Below, piece after piece: positions 40,472-49,256 of a stretch of 53,946 nt of DNA. Numbering within the stretch: position 1 is the stretch's first letter; each line of letters begins with the position of its first letter. The translations under genes were made by a program, and so were the position numbers. The notes under the pieces are model-generated. The model was not told the origin of the DNA and searched no databases. It saw nothing but the letters and a program-made list of their open reading frames with translations. Location of the stretch: assembly GCA_029259695.1 (NCBI GenBank), contig JAJDEQ010000217.1:1-53946 (forward strand). Reading direction: 5' to 3'. This DNA is from Planctomycetota bacterium. Its GTDB lineage: Bacteria; Planctomycetota; B15-G4.

Positions 40472-42154
40472 TCACAGGCGATCCTCGGGGCGCTCACGGT
40501 GCAGCACGAGCACGGCGCTCAGCTCCACGCGGCGCTGTTCGGCAGGCGTGCTCAAGACCGACGCGAGCGTGGGCAGGCGGATCACCTGGCACAAGAGGTG
40601 GCCGCCGCTCGGCAGCTGATCCCAGAAGCGTTCGGGGATGTCGAAACGATCCGAGAGGGCCAGGCCGCGGTCCTCGTAGCTGCGCAGTTCGAGACCCAGT
40701 TCGGGCGCCGAGAGGCGCACCGTGTAGCGCGCGCGCGGATCGACGGCGGGAGTCCAGCGCAGCTCCGGTGCGTCGAGCAGCAGGGCGCCGGGTGGGGGCC
40801 AGGTGAACGCGATCGTGGGGTGTCGTCGCTCGCGGGGAACGTCGCCCACGGGGTTCACCGCCATGAAGTGCCGGTCGTGCACGCGGTTGGGCGGATGGAA
40901 CGTCGCCACGAGAGTCTGCTGAGCGTGCCAGCACACGCCGCCCAGGAGCAGCACCGCGAGGGCGCCCACCGGGCGCGGGACCCACGCCGACCAACCCGCC
41001 GCGAGGGCGCAGGCGAGGACCGGGAAGGTCAGCAGCAGGGCCACCTGGCCGAGGGCGTCCCGGCCGGGCGCGATGACGAACCACGCGCCGAGATTCAGGA
41101 CCACGGCCGCCGCGGCGACGAACCAGGCCGCGGGGCGCCGGAGCGTGCCCCGGCGCCAGGCGAGCAGCCCCAGCAACGCGCCGCCGAGCACGGCGACCCA
41201 GGTGGCCGTGGCGACGGCGCCCGCTTCGGCGCGCCAGCCGTAACGCGACACGAGCGTTTGCGCCCAGGTCACCGGGTGCGGCACGCGCCCGTCGCCGGGC
41301 GACCACCAGCGCTCCGGGATCAACTGCCCCGAGCGCAGAGCGTTCCAGGTGAGCCACGACCCGAGCGTCAGCAGCAGGGCCGCGAGCACGCGGTCCACGG
41401 CCCGGTCCCAGCCGCCGGCCCGCCGCCGCGCGAAGAGCAGCGACACGATCAGCAACGGGACGAGGAACAGCGCTGTGTAGTGGGTCAGCACCGCCGCGCC
41501 GCTGATCAGACCCAGGCGCAGGGCCGCGCCCGGCGTGAGCCGGTCGCCCGCGGTCGTGCCGGCGATGCCCGCCAGTGCGGTCGTGACCAGCGCGATGGCC
41601 CAGGGCAGCGCCGACAACGAGCCGGCGAGGTGCACGAACGTCGGATTGAAGGCGACGAGTGCGGTGGCCGCCAGGGCGGGGGCGATGCGGTCGGGCAGCA
41701 GCCGCCGGCAGAGGGCGTACGTGGCGAGCAGGGTGAGCACGCCGGCGAGCACGCCGGTCAAGCGCAACAGGTGCACACCGCGCACCGGGTCGGTCCAGGG
41801 GAAGAGCTCGTCCGCACCGTGCAGGAAGGCCGCACCGTTGCCCGCCGTGTCGGATGTCCGCGCGTCGTGACCGGTGCGTGGTCGGGGCAGGAACTCCAAC
41901 TCGTGGAGTTGCCGGGCCGAGAGGCCGAGGGCCGTGAGCCAGGGGACCAGGGGCGGCTCCAGGGCAGGCCGGACGGCCGGACGGTCGCCCGGCGGGGGGG
42001 CCCGATCCTCGGCACCGCGCGCCCAGTGCTGGGCGACGGCCAGGGCCTCGTCCTCACCCAGCGGCTCGAACAGCGGCGTGACCAGGGATGCGTGCACCGC
42101 CAGGGCAGCGAACGCCGTCACGATCAGGGCGAGGGAGACGCGGCCGACCAGCAT
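40472..42154 (-). CDS. GT-C family membrane glycosyltransferase (ArnT/PMT-like)
   Basis: This 560-residue protein is mostly hydrophobic, with ten or more predicted helices, and resembles polyprenyl-phosphate-sugar-dependent glycosyltransferases of the GT39/GT83 type. The first periplasmic loop contains LFEPLGEDEALAV, matching the acidic catalytic motif of GT-C enzymes. The last 120 residues form a soluble domain (FTWPPPGALLLDAPELRWTPAV...) that looks like a beta-sandwich. The start is taken at the ATG 42154; a GTG 36 bases upstream is possible. Donor and acceptor are unknown. A methyltransferase is transcribed divergently 93 bases away. Confidence 0.78.
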   Translation of the reverse strand: MLVGRVSLALIVTAFAALAVHASLVTPLFEPLGEDEALAVAQHWARGAEDRAPPPGDRPAVRPALEPPLVPWLTALGLSARQLHELEFLPRPRTGHDARTSDTAGNGAAFLHGADELFPWTDPVRGVHLLRLTGVLAGVLTLLATYALCRRLLPDRIAPALAATALVAFNPTFVHLAGSLSALPWAIALVTTALAGIAGTTAGDRLTPGAALRLGLISGAAVLTHYTALFLVPLLIVSLLFARRRAGGWDRAVDRVLAALLLTLGSWLTWNALRSGQLIPERWWSPGDGRVPHPVTWAQTLVSRYGWRAEAGAVATATWVAVLGGALLGLLAWRRGTLRRPAAWFVAAAAVVLNLGAWFVIAPGRDALGQVALLLTFPVLACALAAGWSAWVPRPVGALAVLLLGGVCWHAQQTLVATFHPPNRVHDRHFMAVNPVGDVPRERRHPTIAFTWPPPGALLLDAPELRWTPAVDPRARYTVRLSAPELGLELRSYEDRGLALSDRFDIPERFWDQLPSGGHLLCQVIRLPTLASVLSTPAEQRRVELSAVLVLHRERPEDRL

Positions 42155-42209
42155 CGCGCCAGCGTCGCACACCCGGGCGCGCCAGCCCACTCCGGCGCCC
42201 CGCCTTCGC

Positions 42210-42251
42210 TATCCTGCGTCGATGACCGGCGGCGACGGAGTGACGACGTGA
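42210..42251 (+). promoter_or_regulatory. -10 box and nine-codon leader reading frame before the methyltransferase gene
   Basis: TATCCT (42210-42215) lies six bases before an ATG at 42222 that opens a nine-codon frame (MTGGDGVTT). Its TGA stop (42249-42251) overlaps the GTG start of the methyltransferase (42248-42250). The pattern fits a leaderless leader peptide coupled to the main gene, but it may be chance. Confidence 0.3.
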
Positions 42252-43165
42252 GCGGGGCCCCGGCTTTCGCCGTGCGCTGCCCGACCTGCGCCGTGGCCGT
42301 CCCCCTGGAGCCCCGGGCCGCCGACGGGGAGACGCGCTGCCCGGCGGGGCACGCCGTCTTCCAGACGGTCGGCGGCGTCACCGTGCTGGACGACCTGCCG
42401 GAACCAGGTGACTACCCGGCCGAGCTGTACGCGCTGGTGGGCGCGGTCGACCAGCAACACTGGTGGTATGCGTCGCGCAACGACGTGATCCGTCGGGCGC
42501 TCGCTCCGCTGCAGCGGGCCCGCGGCCTGACCAGCCTGGTGGAAGTGGGCTGCGGCACGGGCCTCGTGCTGGCGCTGTTCGAGTCCATGGGCTTCACGGC
42601 CCTCGGCCTGGACATGCACGCGGAGGGCCTGCACATCGCGCGGCAGCGCACGCGCGGGCCGCTCGTGCGCAGCGGTGCGCCGACGATTCCCCTGGTGCAG
42701 CCGGTGGACGTCGTCGCCTTGTGCGACGTGCTCGAGCACGCCGACGAGGCGCAGTTGCTGGGTGCCTGCCGTGACGCGTTGGCGCCCGGGGGGCTGTTGC
42801 TGGTGACCGTCCCCGCCCGGCCGAGCTTGTGGACACTCGAGGACGAACTCGTGGGGCACCGCCGCCGCTACACTCGCGCCGCGTTGCGACGGGCGCTGAC
42901 GGACAACGGCTTCGCGGTGGTGCGCGAGCGCCCGTTCCATGCGGCCGTCACCGCTCTGGCCGCCCGCGGCGCCCGGCAGCCGTTGCCGCCGCCGGACGAA
43001 CGTCCCACGCCGCGCGAGTTCTTCGAGCGCACCCTCGCCGTGCCCGGCAAGCGCACCACCGCCGTGGCGCGCATCGTGCTGGGTCTGGAGAACCGGCTGG
43101 GCGCCGTGCTGCCGCTCCCGTTCGCCAGCTCGTTGCTGATGCTGGCCGAACGGCGCGACGCGTGA
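42248..43165 (+). CDS. Class I SAM-dependent methyltransferase with N-terminal zinc ribbon
   Basis: The GTG at 42248 has GGAG seven bases upstream and gives 305 residues; open frames reaching far upstream are shadows of the opposite strand. Residues 11-35 form a zinc ribbon (C11, C14, C31, H35). HWWYASRND (81-89) precedes the SAM-binding domain, whose glycine motif VEVGCGTG is at 98-105, followed by DVVALCDVLEHADE and LAPGGLLLVTVPA. Methyltransferases with this layout often act on lipids or polysaccharide intermediates, and the divergent glycosyltransferase fits that, but the substrate is unknown. Its stop lies at the edge of an 18-bp repeat array. Confidence 0.88.
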   Translation: MSGAPAFAVRCPTCAVAVPLEPRAADGETRCPAGHAVFQTVGGVTVLDDLPEPGDYPAELYALVGAVDQQHWWYASRNDVIRRALAPLQRARGLTSLVEVGCGTGLVLALFESMGFTALGLDMHAEGLHIARQRTRGPLVRSGAPTIPLVQPVDVVALCDVLEHADEAQLLGACRDALAPGGLLLVTVPARPSLWTLEDELVGHRRRYTRAALRRALTDNGFAVVRERPFHAAVTALAARGARQPLPPPDERPTPREFFERTLAVPGKRTTAVARIVLGLENRLGAVLPLPFASSLLMLAERRDA

Positions 43166-43170
43166 GTTCA

Positions 43171-43237
43171 GGTCAGCGGGCGGGCCCGGGTCAGCGAGTG
43201 AGTCCAGGTCAGCGAGTGAGTCCAGGTCAGCGGGCGG
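43171..43237. repeat. 18-bp tandem repeats between two convergent genes
   Basis: Units starting at 43171, 43189, 43207 and 43225 share GGTCAGCG; the second and third are identical (GGTCAGCGAGTGAGTCCA). A partial unit overlaps the stop of the rightward methyltransferase, and the last runs into the 3' end of the leftward carboxypeptidase gene, whose stop is at 43227. Confidence 0.88.
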
Positions 43238-44801
43238 CGCGGCGCGTCCGTGCCGGGGCCCGACCGCGAGCGGGCTTGCCGTAGATCGCCGCGACCTTCG
43301 CGCTGATGTGGCGCTCGAAGGCCTCGGTGTCCAGTGGCCGCCCGGTCACCCGCTTGACCAACGCGTCGGCGCTGTAGACCTGATCGTGACGGTGGATCTT
43401 GTCCGCCAGCCACTCGCGCAGGGTGAGCAGATCGCCCTTCTCGATGCGCCGGTCGAGGCCGCGCAACTCGCGCCGCGCCGTCTGCATGAACTGGGCCGCG
43501 TAGAGATTGCCCAGGCTGTAGGTGGGGAAGTAGCCGAACAGGCCCATGGCCCAGTGGATGTCCTGCAGCACGCCCTGACCGTCGTCGGGCGGCGTGACTC
43601 CGAGCAGGTCGTGCATGCCCTCGTTCCAGCGCTGGGGCAGGTCGCGCACCGCGATGGCGCCCTCCACCAGGTCGCGCTCGATCTCGTAGCGCAGCACGAT
43701 GTGCAGGTTGTAGGTGAGCTCGTCGGCCTCGACCCGGATCAGCGAGGGCGAGACTTCGTTGGCGGCTTCCCACATGGCGTCGAGGGTCACGCCCTTGAGC
43801 TGCTTGTGCTGCCGACGCAGCCGTGGGAGCCAGGACTTCCAGAAGGGGCGGCTGCGTCCGACCATGTTCTCCCACAGTCGCGACTGGGACTCGTGGATCG
43901 CCATGGAGATCGCGCCGCCCAGGGGCTCGCGGGCGCGCTTGGGGTTCAGGCCCTGTTCGTACAGGCCGTGGCCGGCCTCGTGGATCACGCCGAACAGGCC
44001 GCCGCGCAGGTCGTGCTTGTCGAAGCGGGACGTCATGCGCACGTCGTCCGGACCCACACCGCCGCAGAACGGATGGGTGGAGAGGTCCATGCGACCGCGC
44101 TCCAGGTCGATGCCCATGGCCAGGGCCACATCGCGCGAGAAGCTGCGCTGGGCCTCGACGTCGAAGCGTCCGACGAGCGGCTTCAGGTTCACCTTCACGC
44201 CGCTGTCGACGACCTTGCGCACCAGCGGCACCGTGAACTCCTTGAGCCGGGTGAGCAGCGGGTCGATCGTGGCCACTGTCGCGCCCGGCTCGAAGTCGTC
44301 CAGCAGGGCGTCGTACAGCCGGCCGCCCTTGCGCCCGCCGCTCCGGGCGGCGGTCAGCTCGGCGGCTTCGCGCTTGAGGTCGACCATGTGCGACAGCGCG
44401 GGCGTGAACAGCTGGAAGTCACCCCGGGCGCGAGCGCGACGCCATTGTTCCAGGCCGCGGCTCTCGGCCAGGGCCATCTCGCGCGCCAGACGTTCGGGCA
44501 GCGCGGCCGCCTTGTGCACCTTGCGGCGGGCCAACTCCAGCCCGCGCCGTTGCCGCGGCGTGAGGTCGGCGCGCCGGCGGTGCAGGCGGTCGACCAGCTT
44601 GACCAGGCCGGGTTCGGTGGTCCGTTCGTGCACGACCCCGGCCAGGGTCGCCAGGGTCTGGGCCCGCAGTTCGGCCCCGCCCGCCGGCATGGTGACCTCC
44701 TGGTCCCAGCCGAGGATCGACATGGCGTTCTCGAGGTCCCGGATGTCGGCGTAGCGCCGCTCGAGATCGTCGTACTCGGTGAGCTTGGCTGAGGTCTTCA
44801 T
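43227..44801 (-). CDS. Carboxypeptidase, M32 family (Taq-type)
   Basis: M32 enzymes are zinc- or cobalt-dependent carboxypeptidases with broad specificity. The 524-residue length is typical. The metal motif HEAGH is at 274-278, with the third ligand in HESQSRLWEN (303-312). Other conserved blocks are DVRMTSRFD, RVEADELTYNLHI and QDIHWAMGLFGYFPTYSLGNLYAAQ. The ATG at 44801 is preceded seven bases earlier by TAATGT. Like the M17 enzyme it is cytosolic and probably degrades imported peptides. The C-terminal tail is basic and short. Confidence 0.95.
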   Translation of the reverse strand: MKTSAKLTEYDDLERRYADIRDLENAMSILGWDQEVTMPAGGAELRAQTLATLAGVVHERTTEPGLVKLVDRLHRRRADLTPRQRRGLELARRKVHKAAALPERLAREMALAESRGLEQWRRARARGDFQLFTPALSHMVDLKREAAELTAARSGGRKGGRLYDALLDDFEPGATVATIDPLLTRLKEFTVPLVRKVVDSGVKVNLKPLVGRFDVEAQRSFSRDVALAMGIDLERGRMDLSTHPFCGGVGPDDVRMTSRFDKHDLRGGLFGVIHEAGHGLYEQGLNPKRAREPLGGAISMAIHESQSRLWENMVGRSRPFWKSWLPRLRRQHKQLKGVTLDAMWEAANEVSPSLIRVEADELTYNLHIVLRYEIERDLVEGAIAVRDLPQRWNEGMHDLLGVTPPDDGQGVLQDIHWAMGLFGYFPTYSLGNLYAAQFMQTARRELRGLDRRIEKGDLLTLREWLADKIHRHDQVYSADALVKRVTGRPLDTEAFERHISAKVAAIYGKPARGRAPARTRRAAR

Positions 44802-44808
44802 GCCTGCG

Positions 44809-44814
44809 ACATTA
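44809..44814 (-). promoter_or_regulatory. Putative -10 box of the M32 carboxypeptidase gene
   Basis: Reading leftwards, TAATGT ends seven bases before the ATG at 44801, so transcription would begin at or next to the start codon. No clear -35 box is visible. Confidence 0.3.
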
Positions 44815-44858
44815 AGTGGCGCCGGGGGGCGCGACAAGCGTCGTGCACGCCCAGGCGC

Positions 44859-44864
44859 TACCAT
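44859..44864 (+). promoter_or_regulatory. Putative -10 box of the O-methyltransferase gene
   Basis: TACCAT ends eight bases before the ATG at 44873, which would give a leaderless transcript. No ribosome-binding sequence is seen in front of this start, which agrees with that reading. Confidence 0.3.
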
Positions 44865-44872
44865 CGGCCGCC

Positions 44873-45523
44873 ATGTCCGCTTCCTCGACCGTCGTCAGCG
44901 CCGCGCACTTCGCCTATCTGGCGGAGCGCACCACGCCCGAAGAGCCCGTGCTCGCCGAACTCAAGCAGGCCGCCGTCGCCGCCGGGCTGCCACCCATCTG
45001 GATCTCGCCCGAGCAGGCCAGCCTGATGCAGATCCTGCTGCGCATGGCGAAGTGCGCCGAGGTGATCGAGGTGGGCACCCTGGGTGGGTACTCCGCCATC
45101 TCCATGGCTCGCGCCCTGCCGCCGGGCGGCCGGGTGCGGACGATCGAACTGGAACCCGAGCGAGCGGCGTTCGCCCGGGAGTGGGCCGAGCGCGCCGACG
45201 AGCCCCGGGTGGAGGTGTTGCAGGGCGCGGGCATGGACGTGCTGCCGGGCTTCGCCGGCCACTCGGCGGACGCGGCCTTCCTCGACGCGGACAAGTCGAG
45301 CTACGGCGCCTACCTCGAGGAGAGTCTGCGCATCGTGCGTCCGGGCGGCCTGATCATGGTCGACAACGCCTTCGCCTTCGGGCAGTTGCTCGACGAGCAG
45401 CCCAGCGACGGCGAGGTGGGGGCCGTGCGGGCCTTCAACGAGGTGATGGCCCGGGACGATCGGCTGGACGGCATCATCGTGCCCATCGGCGACGGCCTGT
45501 GGGTGGCCGTGAAGCGCGACTGA
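44873..45523 (+). CDS. SAM-dependent O-methyltransferase (caffeoyl-CoA/catechol type)
   Basis: This soluble 216-residue protein matches the small class I O-methyltransferases. The SAM-binding glycine motif is VIEVGTLGGYSAI, then IELEPERAAFAREWAE, the metal-binding FLDADKSSYGAYLEES, and LIMVDNAFAFGQ. The enzymes usually need Mg2+ and methylate catechol-like hydroxyls. The chosen ATG at 44873 keeps the usual N-terminus; the divergent carboxypeptidase starts 71 bases away. The natural substrate is unknown. Confidence 0.9.
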   Translation: MSASSTVVSAAHFAYLAERTTPEEPVLAELKQAAVAAGLPPIWISPEQASLMQILLRMAKCAEVIEVGTLGGYSAISMARALPPGGRVRTIELEPERAAFAREWAERADEPRVEVLQGAGMDVLPGFAGHSADAAFLDADKSSYGAYLEESLRIVRPGGLIMVDNAFAFGQLLDEQPSDGEVGAVRAFNEVMARDDRLDGIIVPIGDGLWVAVKRD

Positions 45524-45533
45524 CTTCTGGGGG

Positions 45534-45556
45534 GCCGGCGCGAGCCAGCCGGCGCG
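45534..45556. repeat. 14-bp-period direct repeat between two convergent genes
   Basis: GCCGGCGCG occurs at 45534-45542 and 45548-45556 in the 40-bp gap between the O-methyltransferase and protease stops. GCCGGC is also self-complementary, so the two copies can pair as a hairpin and could end transcription from both sides. Confidence 0.7.
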
Positions 45557-45563
45557 CGCGGCG

Positions 45564-47363
45564 TCAGGGCAGGATCTCGGTAGCCTCGATCGCGCTCGCG
45601 CGGAACTGACCCGGGGTCAGGGTGGCGGTCTGGGACCAGAAGGTGAGCCCCGCCAGTCCCGCGGGCAGCGTGCCGTTCAACTCGAACAGCCCGTTCCCGT
45701 CGAGCCAGCTGACCGACAACACGTGGGGCTGGGCCAGGATCGGGAAGCCGAGGTGCGATCCGGTCTGGCCGTCGAGCGACACGAGCAGGTAGCACAGTTC
45801 CAGTGCGCCCCCGCCCGCGGCCCAGGTGACGCTGCCGCCGTCGTCGACGGTGGGGGCCACGTCGAGGCGCGGCGGTTCGGTCTCCACGTAGGTCACCTGC
45901 AGCACGCCCTGGCTGCCGCCGGGTGAGGTCACGGCCACGTCGGCGGTCCCCAACCCCGTTGCCCGGGGTGCGGTGATGCTCACGTGCTGATCGTCGTGCA
46001 CGACGAAGTCCGGGGCGGGGAGTCCACCCACGGTCACTCCGGTGGCGCGCGACAGGTGCACGCCCAAGAGCTGCAGGGGTTCGCCACCCAGGGCTTCCAG
46101 CTCCGGCGGGGACACGCCCAGCAGCGTGGCTGGTTCGGGCGGCAGCAGTTGGTCCACGGCGGCCAGGAAGTCGACTCGTCCGTGGGCCACCCAGTCGCCG
46201 ACCGGGACGGCACCGTCCTGGAGTGCGGCGCGCACGCGCTCCGCGTTGGCCGGTGAACGCCCGTGGAGTTGGGCGTACATCAGGGTGGCGAAGCCGGCCA
46301 CGAGCGGCGCGGCCATGGACGTCCCCGACGAGTAGGTGTACGCATCGTCCTTCCAGGTCGAGTAGATGCCCTGGCCCGGCGCGGCCAGGTCGACCCACGG
46401 CCCGTAGTTGGAGAAGGAGGAGAGCGTGTCGTCCGGGCGGGAGGAGGCCACGCCGATCACGAACGGATGGGCGGCGGGGTAGAAGAGCTGGGTCGAGCCG
46501 TAGTTGCCCGCCGCGCCCACCAGCACGATGCCATCGGTTGCCGCCGCCTGCAGCGCGTTGCGCACGGCGGTGTCGTTGAAGGTCGTGCCCCACGACATCG
46601 ACAGCACCAGCGCGCCCCGGGCTCGCGCGTCGTGGATCGCGGCCACGAGAGCGCTGCTGGGGAAGCTGGTGTTGCCGACGCGGTAGGCCAGGAAGCCGCA
46701 GCCGTCCGAGGCGCCGGCGATGCCGAGGCCGTTGTTGCTGACCGCCGCGCTGATGCCGGCGCAGTGCGTGCCGTGGCCGTTGAGGTCCCCCGGGTTGTCA
46801 TCGTCGGCGTAGAAGTCGTGGCCGCCGACGAAGTGGGGCGCGAGGTCGGGGTGATCGACGTCGACGCCGGAGTCGATCACGGCCACGAGCGCGGTCGGGG
46901 CGCCGTCCAGCAGCGACCAGGCCTCGTGGGCGCGCACGGTGGACAGGGCCCACTGGTGGAGCACGCCCGGGTCGTCGAGGACCAGCGGGTCGGCGGCGGA
47001 GAAAGCCTGGTGCAGCGCGTTGGGCTGTGCGAAGCGCACCCCCGCGGTGGCTTCGTAGCGGCGCACGGCATCGTCGAGGTCGGCGTCCGCCGGGAGGCGC
47101 ACACGGGCCAGGCCGGGAGCGATGCGGGACAACTCCGTGGCGCCGAGCTCGGTGTGGCGGCGCCGACGGGCGCCGGCGTCCAGATCCTGCTCGAACTGGA
47201 CCAGCAGTTCACCGGCCACGATCTGGTGGCCGCGCCAGACCCGAGACTCGAGCGCCGGGTCGCCTTGGGCCTGGGCGTGTCCGTGGGCGAACACCAAGAG
47301 GGTCGCGGCGGCCAGCGCGGTCAGGCCACGCGTAGGTCGGAGAACAGCGTCGCGGATCGTCAT
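45564..47363 (-). CDS. Secreted subtilisin-family serine protease (S8) with IPT/TIG domain
   Basis: The ATG at 47363, preceded by GAAGGA, gives 599 residues. A signal peptide (about 1-33) and a short I9-like propeptide (about 45-115) precede the catalytic domain (about 135-405). The triad is Asp164 in AVIDSGVDVDHPD, His197 in NGHGTHCAGI and Ser349 in GTSMAAPL, with the oxyanion Asn in GAAGNYG. An IPT/TIG-like immunoglobulin domain follows (about 413-492). The last 100 residues resemble the C-terminal module of the dehydrogenase and the calcium-loop protein. It should degrade extracellular or cell-surface protein, feeding the peptide importers; that link is inference. Confidence 0.93.
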   Translation of the reverse strand: MTIRDAVLRPTRGLTALAAATLLVFAHGHAQAQGDPALESRVWRGHQIVAGELLVQFEQDLDAGARRRRHTELGATELSRIAPGLARVRLPADADLDDAVRRYEATAGVRFAQPNALHQAFSAADPLVLDDPGVLHQWALSTVRAHEAWSLLDGAPTALVAVIDSGVDVDHPDLAPHFVGGHDFYADDDNPGDLNGHGTHCAGISAAVSNNGLGIAGASDGCGFLAYRVGNTSFPSSALVAAIHDARARGALVLSMSWGTTFNDTAVRNALQAAATDGIVLVGAAGNYGSTQLFYPAAHPFVIGVASSRPDDTLSSFSNYGPWVDLAAPGQGIYSTWKDDAYTYSSGTSMAAPLVAGFATLMYAQLHGRSPANAERVRAALQDGAVPVGDWVAHGRVDFLAAVDQLLPPEPATLLGVSPPELEALGGEPLQLLGVHLSRATGVTVGGLPAPDFVVHDDQHVSITAPRATGLGTADVAVTSPGGSQGVLQVTYVETEPPRLDVAPTVDDGGSVTWAAGGGALELCYLLVSLDGQTGSHLGFPILAQPHVLSVSWLDGNGLFELNGTLPAGLAGLTFWSQTATLTPGQFRASAIEATEILP

Positions 47364-47617
47364 GGATCCTTCTTCGAACCGTCGGCGAGCGCGGCTTGAG
47401 CCCGAGCCGGGCGAGCCCCTGCGGCGACGGTCGGGGAGGCCGGCGCGCGGCGCAGATGACCGCCGGAATGTGCAAGGGTGGGCCCGGTTCCGACCCGATG
47501 AGACGCTCACCCACGGGGTCCGAACCGGCTTCGCGCAAGGCCCCGAGAGCGGTGCGGGCGTGTGATATAGTCGCGCGTTCCCCCACACCCTCCCTCCCGA
47601 GTCCCCCGGAGTTCCCG
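47364..47617. other. 254-bp divergent promoter region of the protease and dehydrogenase genes
   Basis: Two secreted-protein genes diverge from this region. A good extended -10 for the rightward gene is listed separately. No paired -35/-10 was found for the protease. No coding or RNA gene is seen. Confidence 0.4.
47563..47571 (+). promoter_or_regulatory. Extended -10 promoter of the sorbosone dehydrogenase-like gene
   Basis: TGATATAGT matches the extended -10 consensus TGnTATAAT at all but one position. It lies 46 bases before the ATG at 47618, which is a normal leader length. No -35 hexamer is recognisable, as is common for extended -10 promoters. Confidence 0.5.
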
Positions 47618-49228
47618 ATGAAGCGGATCATCAGCGCGACCAGTGCGCTCGTTGTCGGCATCCTCACCGCGTCCGCGGTGCAGGCCCAAACGCCGCTCAC
47701 CACCGAACTGTTCGCCAACGGGTTCGCCCGTCCGGTCCAGATCACTGCTGCGCCCGGCGATTCGACGCGCATGTTCGTTGTCGAGCAGACCCAGGCCGAC
47801 ATCCACGTGATCATCAACGGTGTCGTGCAGGGCACCCCGTTCCTCGACCTCACGCCGATGGGCGTGAACACGAGCGGCAACGAACGCGGCTTCTTCAGCG
47901 TCGCCTTCCACCCCGACTACCAGAGCAATGGTCAGTTCTTCGTGAACTACACCACGAGCAGCGGCAACACGCTGATCGAGCGCTACACGCGTCTCACGAA
48001 CAACTCGGCCGACCCGAGCAGCCAGACGTTCGTGACCTTCGTGACCCAGCCCCAGAGCAACCACAACGGCGGCGGCATGGTCTTCGGCACCGACGGAGAG
48101 CTCTACATCGCCATGGGTGACGGCGGCAACTTCAACGACGTCGGCAGTGGCCACTCCGCGGGCGGCAACTCCCAGGACGGCTCGACGCGCCTCGGCAAGA
48201 TGCTGCGCATCAACGTCGACACGCTTCCGTGGAGCGTCCCGGCCGGCAACCCCTTCACCAGCAACGGCAGCGTGCTCGACGAGACCTGGGCGCTGGGCCT
48301 GCGCAACCCGTGGCGCTTCAGCTTCGACCGCGAGACCGGCGACATGTGGATCGGCGACGTGGGTCAGGACAGCTTCAACGCCGTGGGCCGCGAGGAGATC
48401 AACTTCCAGCACGCGTCCAGCGGCGGTGGCGAGAACTACGGCTGGCGTTGCAAGGAGGGCTTCAGCTGCACCGGCCTCTCCGGCTGCACCTGCGCCAGCC
48501 CGACGCTGACCGACCCGGTGGCCGACTTCACCCAGAACATCTCCACCGGCGGCTTCTCGATCATCGGTGGCTACGTCTACCGCGGCGAGGGGATCCCCGA
48601 CCTGTGGGGCACCTACATCTTCGGTGACCACGTCAGCAACAACATCTGGCGCATGAACTTCGACCGGGACACCGAGACGATCACCTCGGGCCCGACGCTG
48701 ATCGACAACCAGATCGCCCCGGGCGGCGGCCTGGGCATCAGCAGCATCACGTCGTTCGGCGAGGACAGCCGCGGCGAGATCTACATCACCGACCGCAACG
48801 GTGGCGAGGTCTTCAAGCTCGTGGCGGACGGCCCCTTCGAGGGTCTCGGCTGCGCGACCGAGGGCACCAACGGCAAGCCGCGCCTGTACGGCGAGGGCAC
48901 CCTGGTGGCCGGCTCGTCCGGCGCGCTGCGGCTCGAGAACGCCGTCATCAGCAGCCCGATCGCGGCGCTGTTCGTGGCGCTCGACAACGGTGCGGCCACG
49001 CCTGTGGCGTTCAAGGGCGGCACGCTGAAGGCGTTCCCCTGGATCGGTGTCGACCCGATCTTCCTGACCACCAACGGCAGCGGTGAGACCAACATCCCGT
49101 GGGCCTCGTGGCCGGCGGGTGTGCCTGCTGGAACCGAGATCCTGTTCCAGTACGCGATCCAGGATGGGGGCGCGGCCCACATCTCGGGTGTGGCGCTGTC
49201 CAACGCGCTGCTGGCGACGACTCCGTAA
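47618..49228 (+). CDS. Secreted glucose/sorbosone dehydrogenase-like beta-propeller protein
   Basis: The ATG at 47618 (GGAG eight bases upstream) gives 536 residues with a signal peptide (about 1-23). The propeller (about 25-400) has marks of soluble PQQ-dependent glucose/sorbosone dehydrogenases and HHIP-like proteins: ITAAPGDSTRMFVVEQ, NERGFFSVAFHPDY, NHNGGGMVFGTDGELYIAMGDGG, GKMLRINVD, LGLRNPWRFSFDRETGDMWIGDVGQ and NYGWRCKEG. A cysteine group (C-C-C-C in CKEGFSCTGLSGCTC) follows. The last 110 residues form the module ending LPAG-like GVPAGTEILFQYAIQD...LSNALLATTP. PQQ use is possible but not proven from sequence. Confidence 0.9.
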   Translation: MKRIISATSALVVGILTASAVQAQTPLTTELFANGFARPVQITAAPGDSTRMFVVEQTQADIHVIINGVVQGTPFLDLTPMGVNTSGNERGFFSVAFHPDYQSNGQFFVNYTTSSGNTLIERYTRLTNNSADPSSQTFVTFVTQPQSNHNGGGMVFGTDGELYIAMGDGGNFNDVGSGHSAGGNSQDGSTRLGKMLRINVDTLPWSVPAGNPFTSNGSVLDETWALGLRNPWRFSFDRETGDMWIGDVGQDSFNAVGREEINFQHASSGGGENYGWRCKEGFSCTGLSGCTCASPTLTDPVADFTQNISTGGFSIIGGYVYRGEGIPDLWGTYIFGDHVSNNIWRMNFDRDTETITSGPTLIDNQIAPGGGLGISSITSFGEDSRGEIYITDRNGGEVFKLVADGPFEGLGCATEGTNGKPRLYGEGTLVAGSSGALRLENAVISSPIAALFVALDNGAATPVAFKGGTLKAFPWIGVDPIFLTTNGSGETNIPWASWPAGVPAGTEILFQYAIQDGGAAHISGVALSNALLATTP

Positions 49229-49256
49229 GGCGTCTCTCCAACACGGTGTTGTACGC

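Noticed and set aside
40315..40497. N-terminal extension of the ABC ATPase with Arg-Thr-Ala repeats
   Set aside because: It translates the microsatellite and overlaps the glycosyltransferase stop; GGAGGA and a normal ABC N-terminus mark 40314 as the start.
40289..42247. Long upstream extension of the methyltransferase reading frame
   Set aside because: It is antisense to the glycosyltransferase, reads through the 9-bp repeat array, and the GTG at 42248 has a ribosome-binding sequence.
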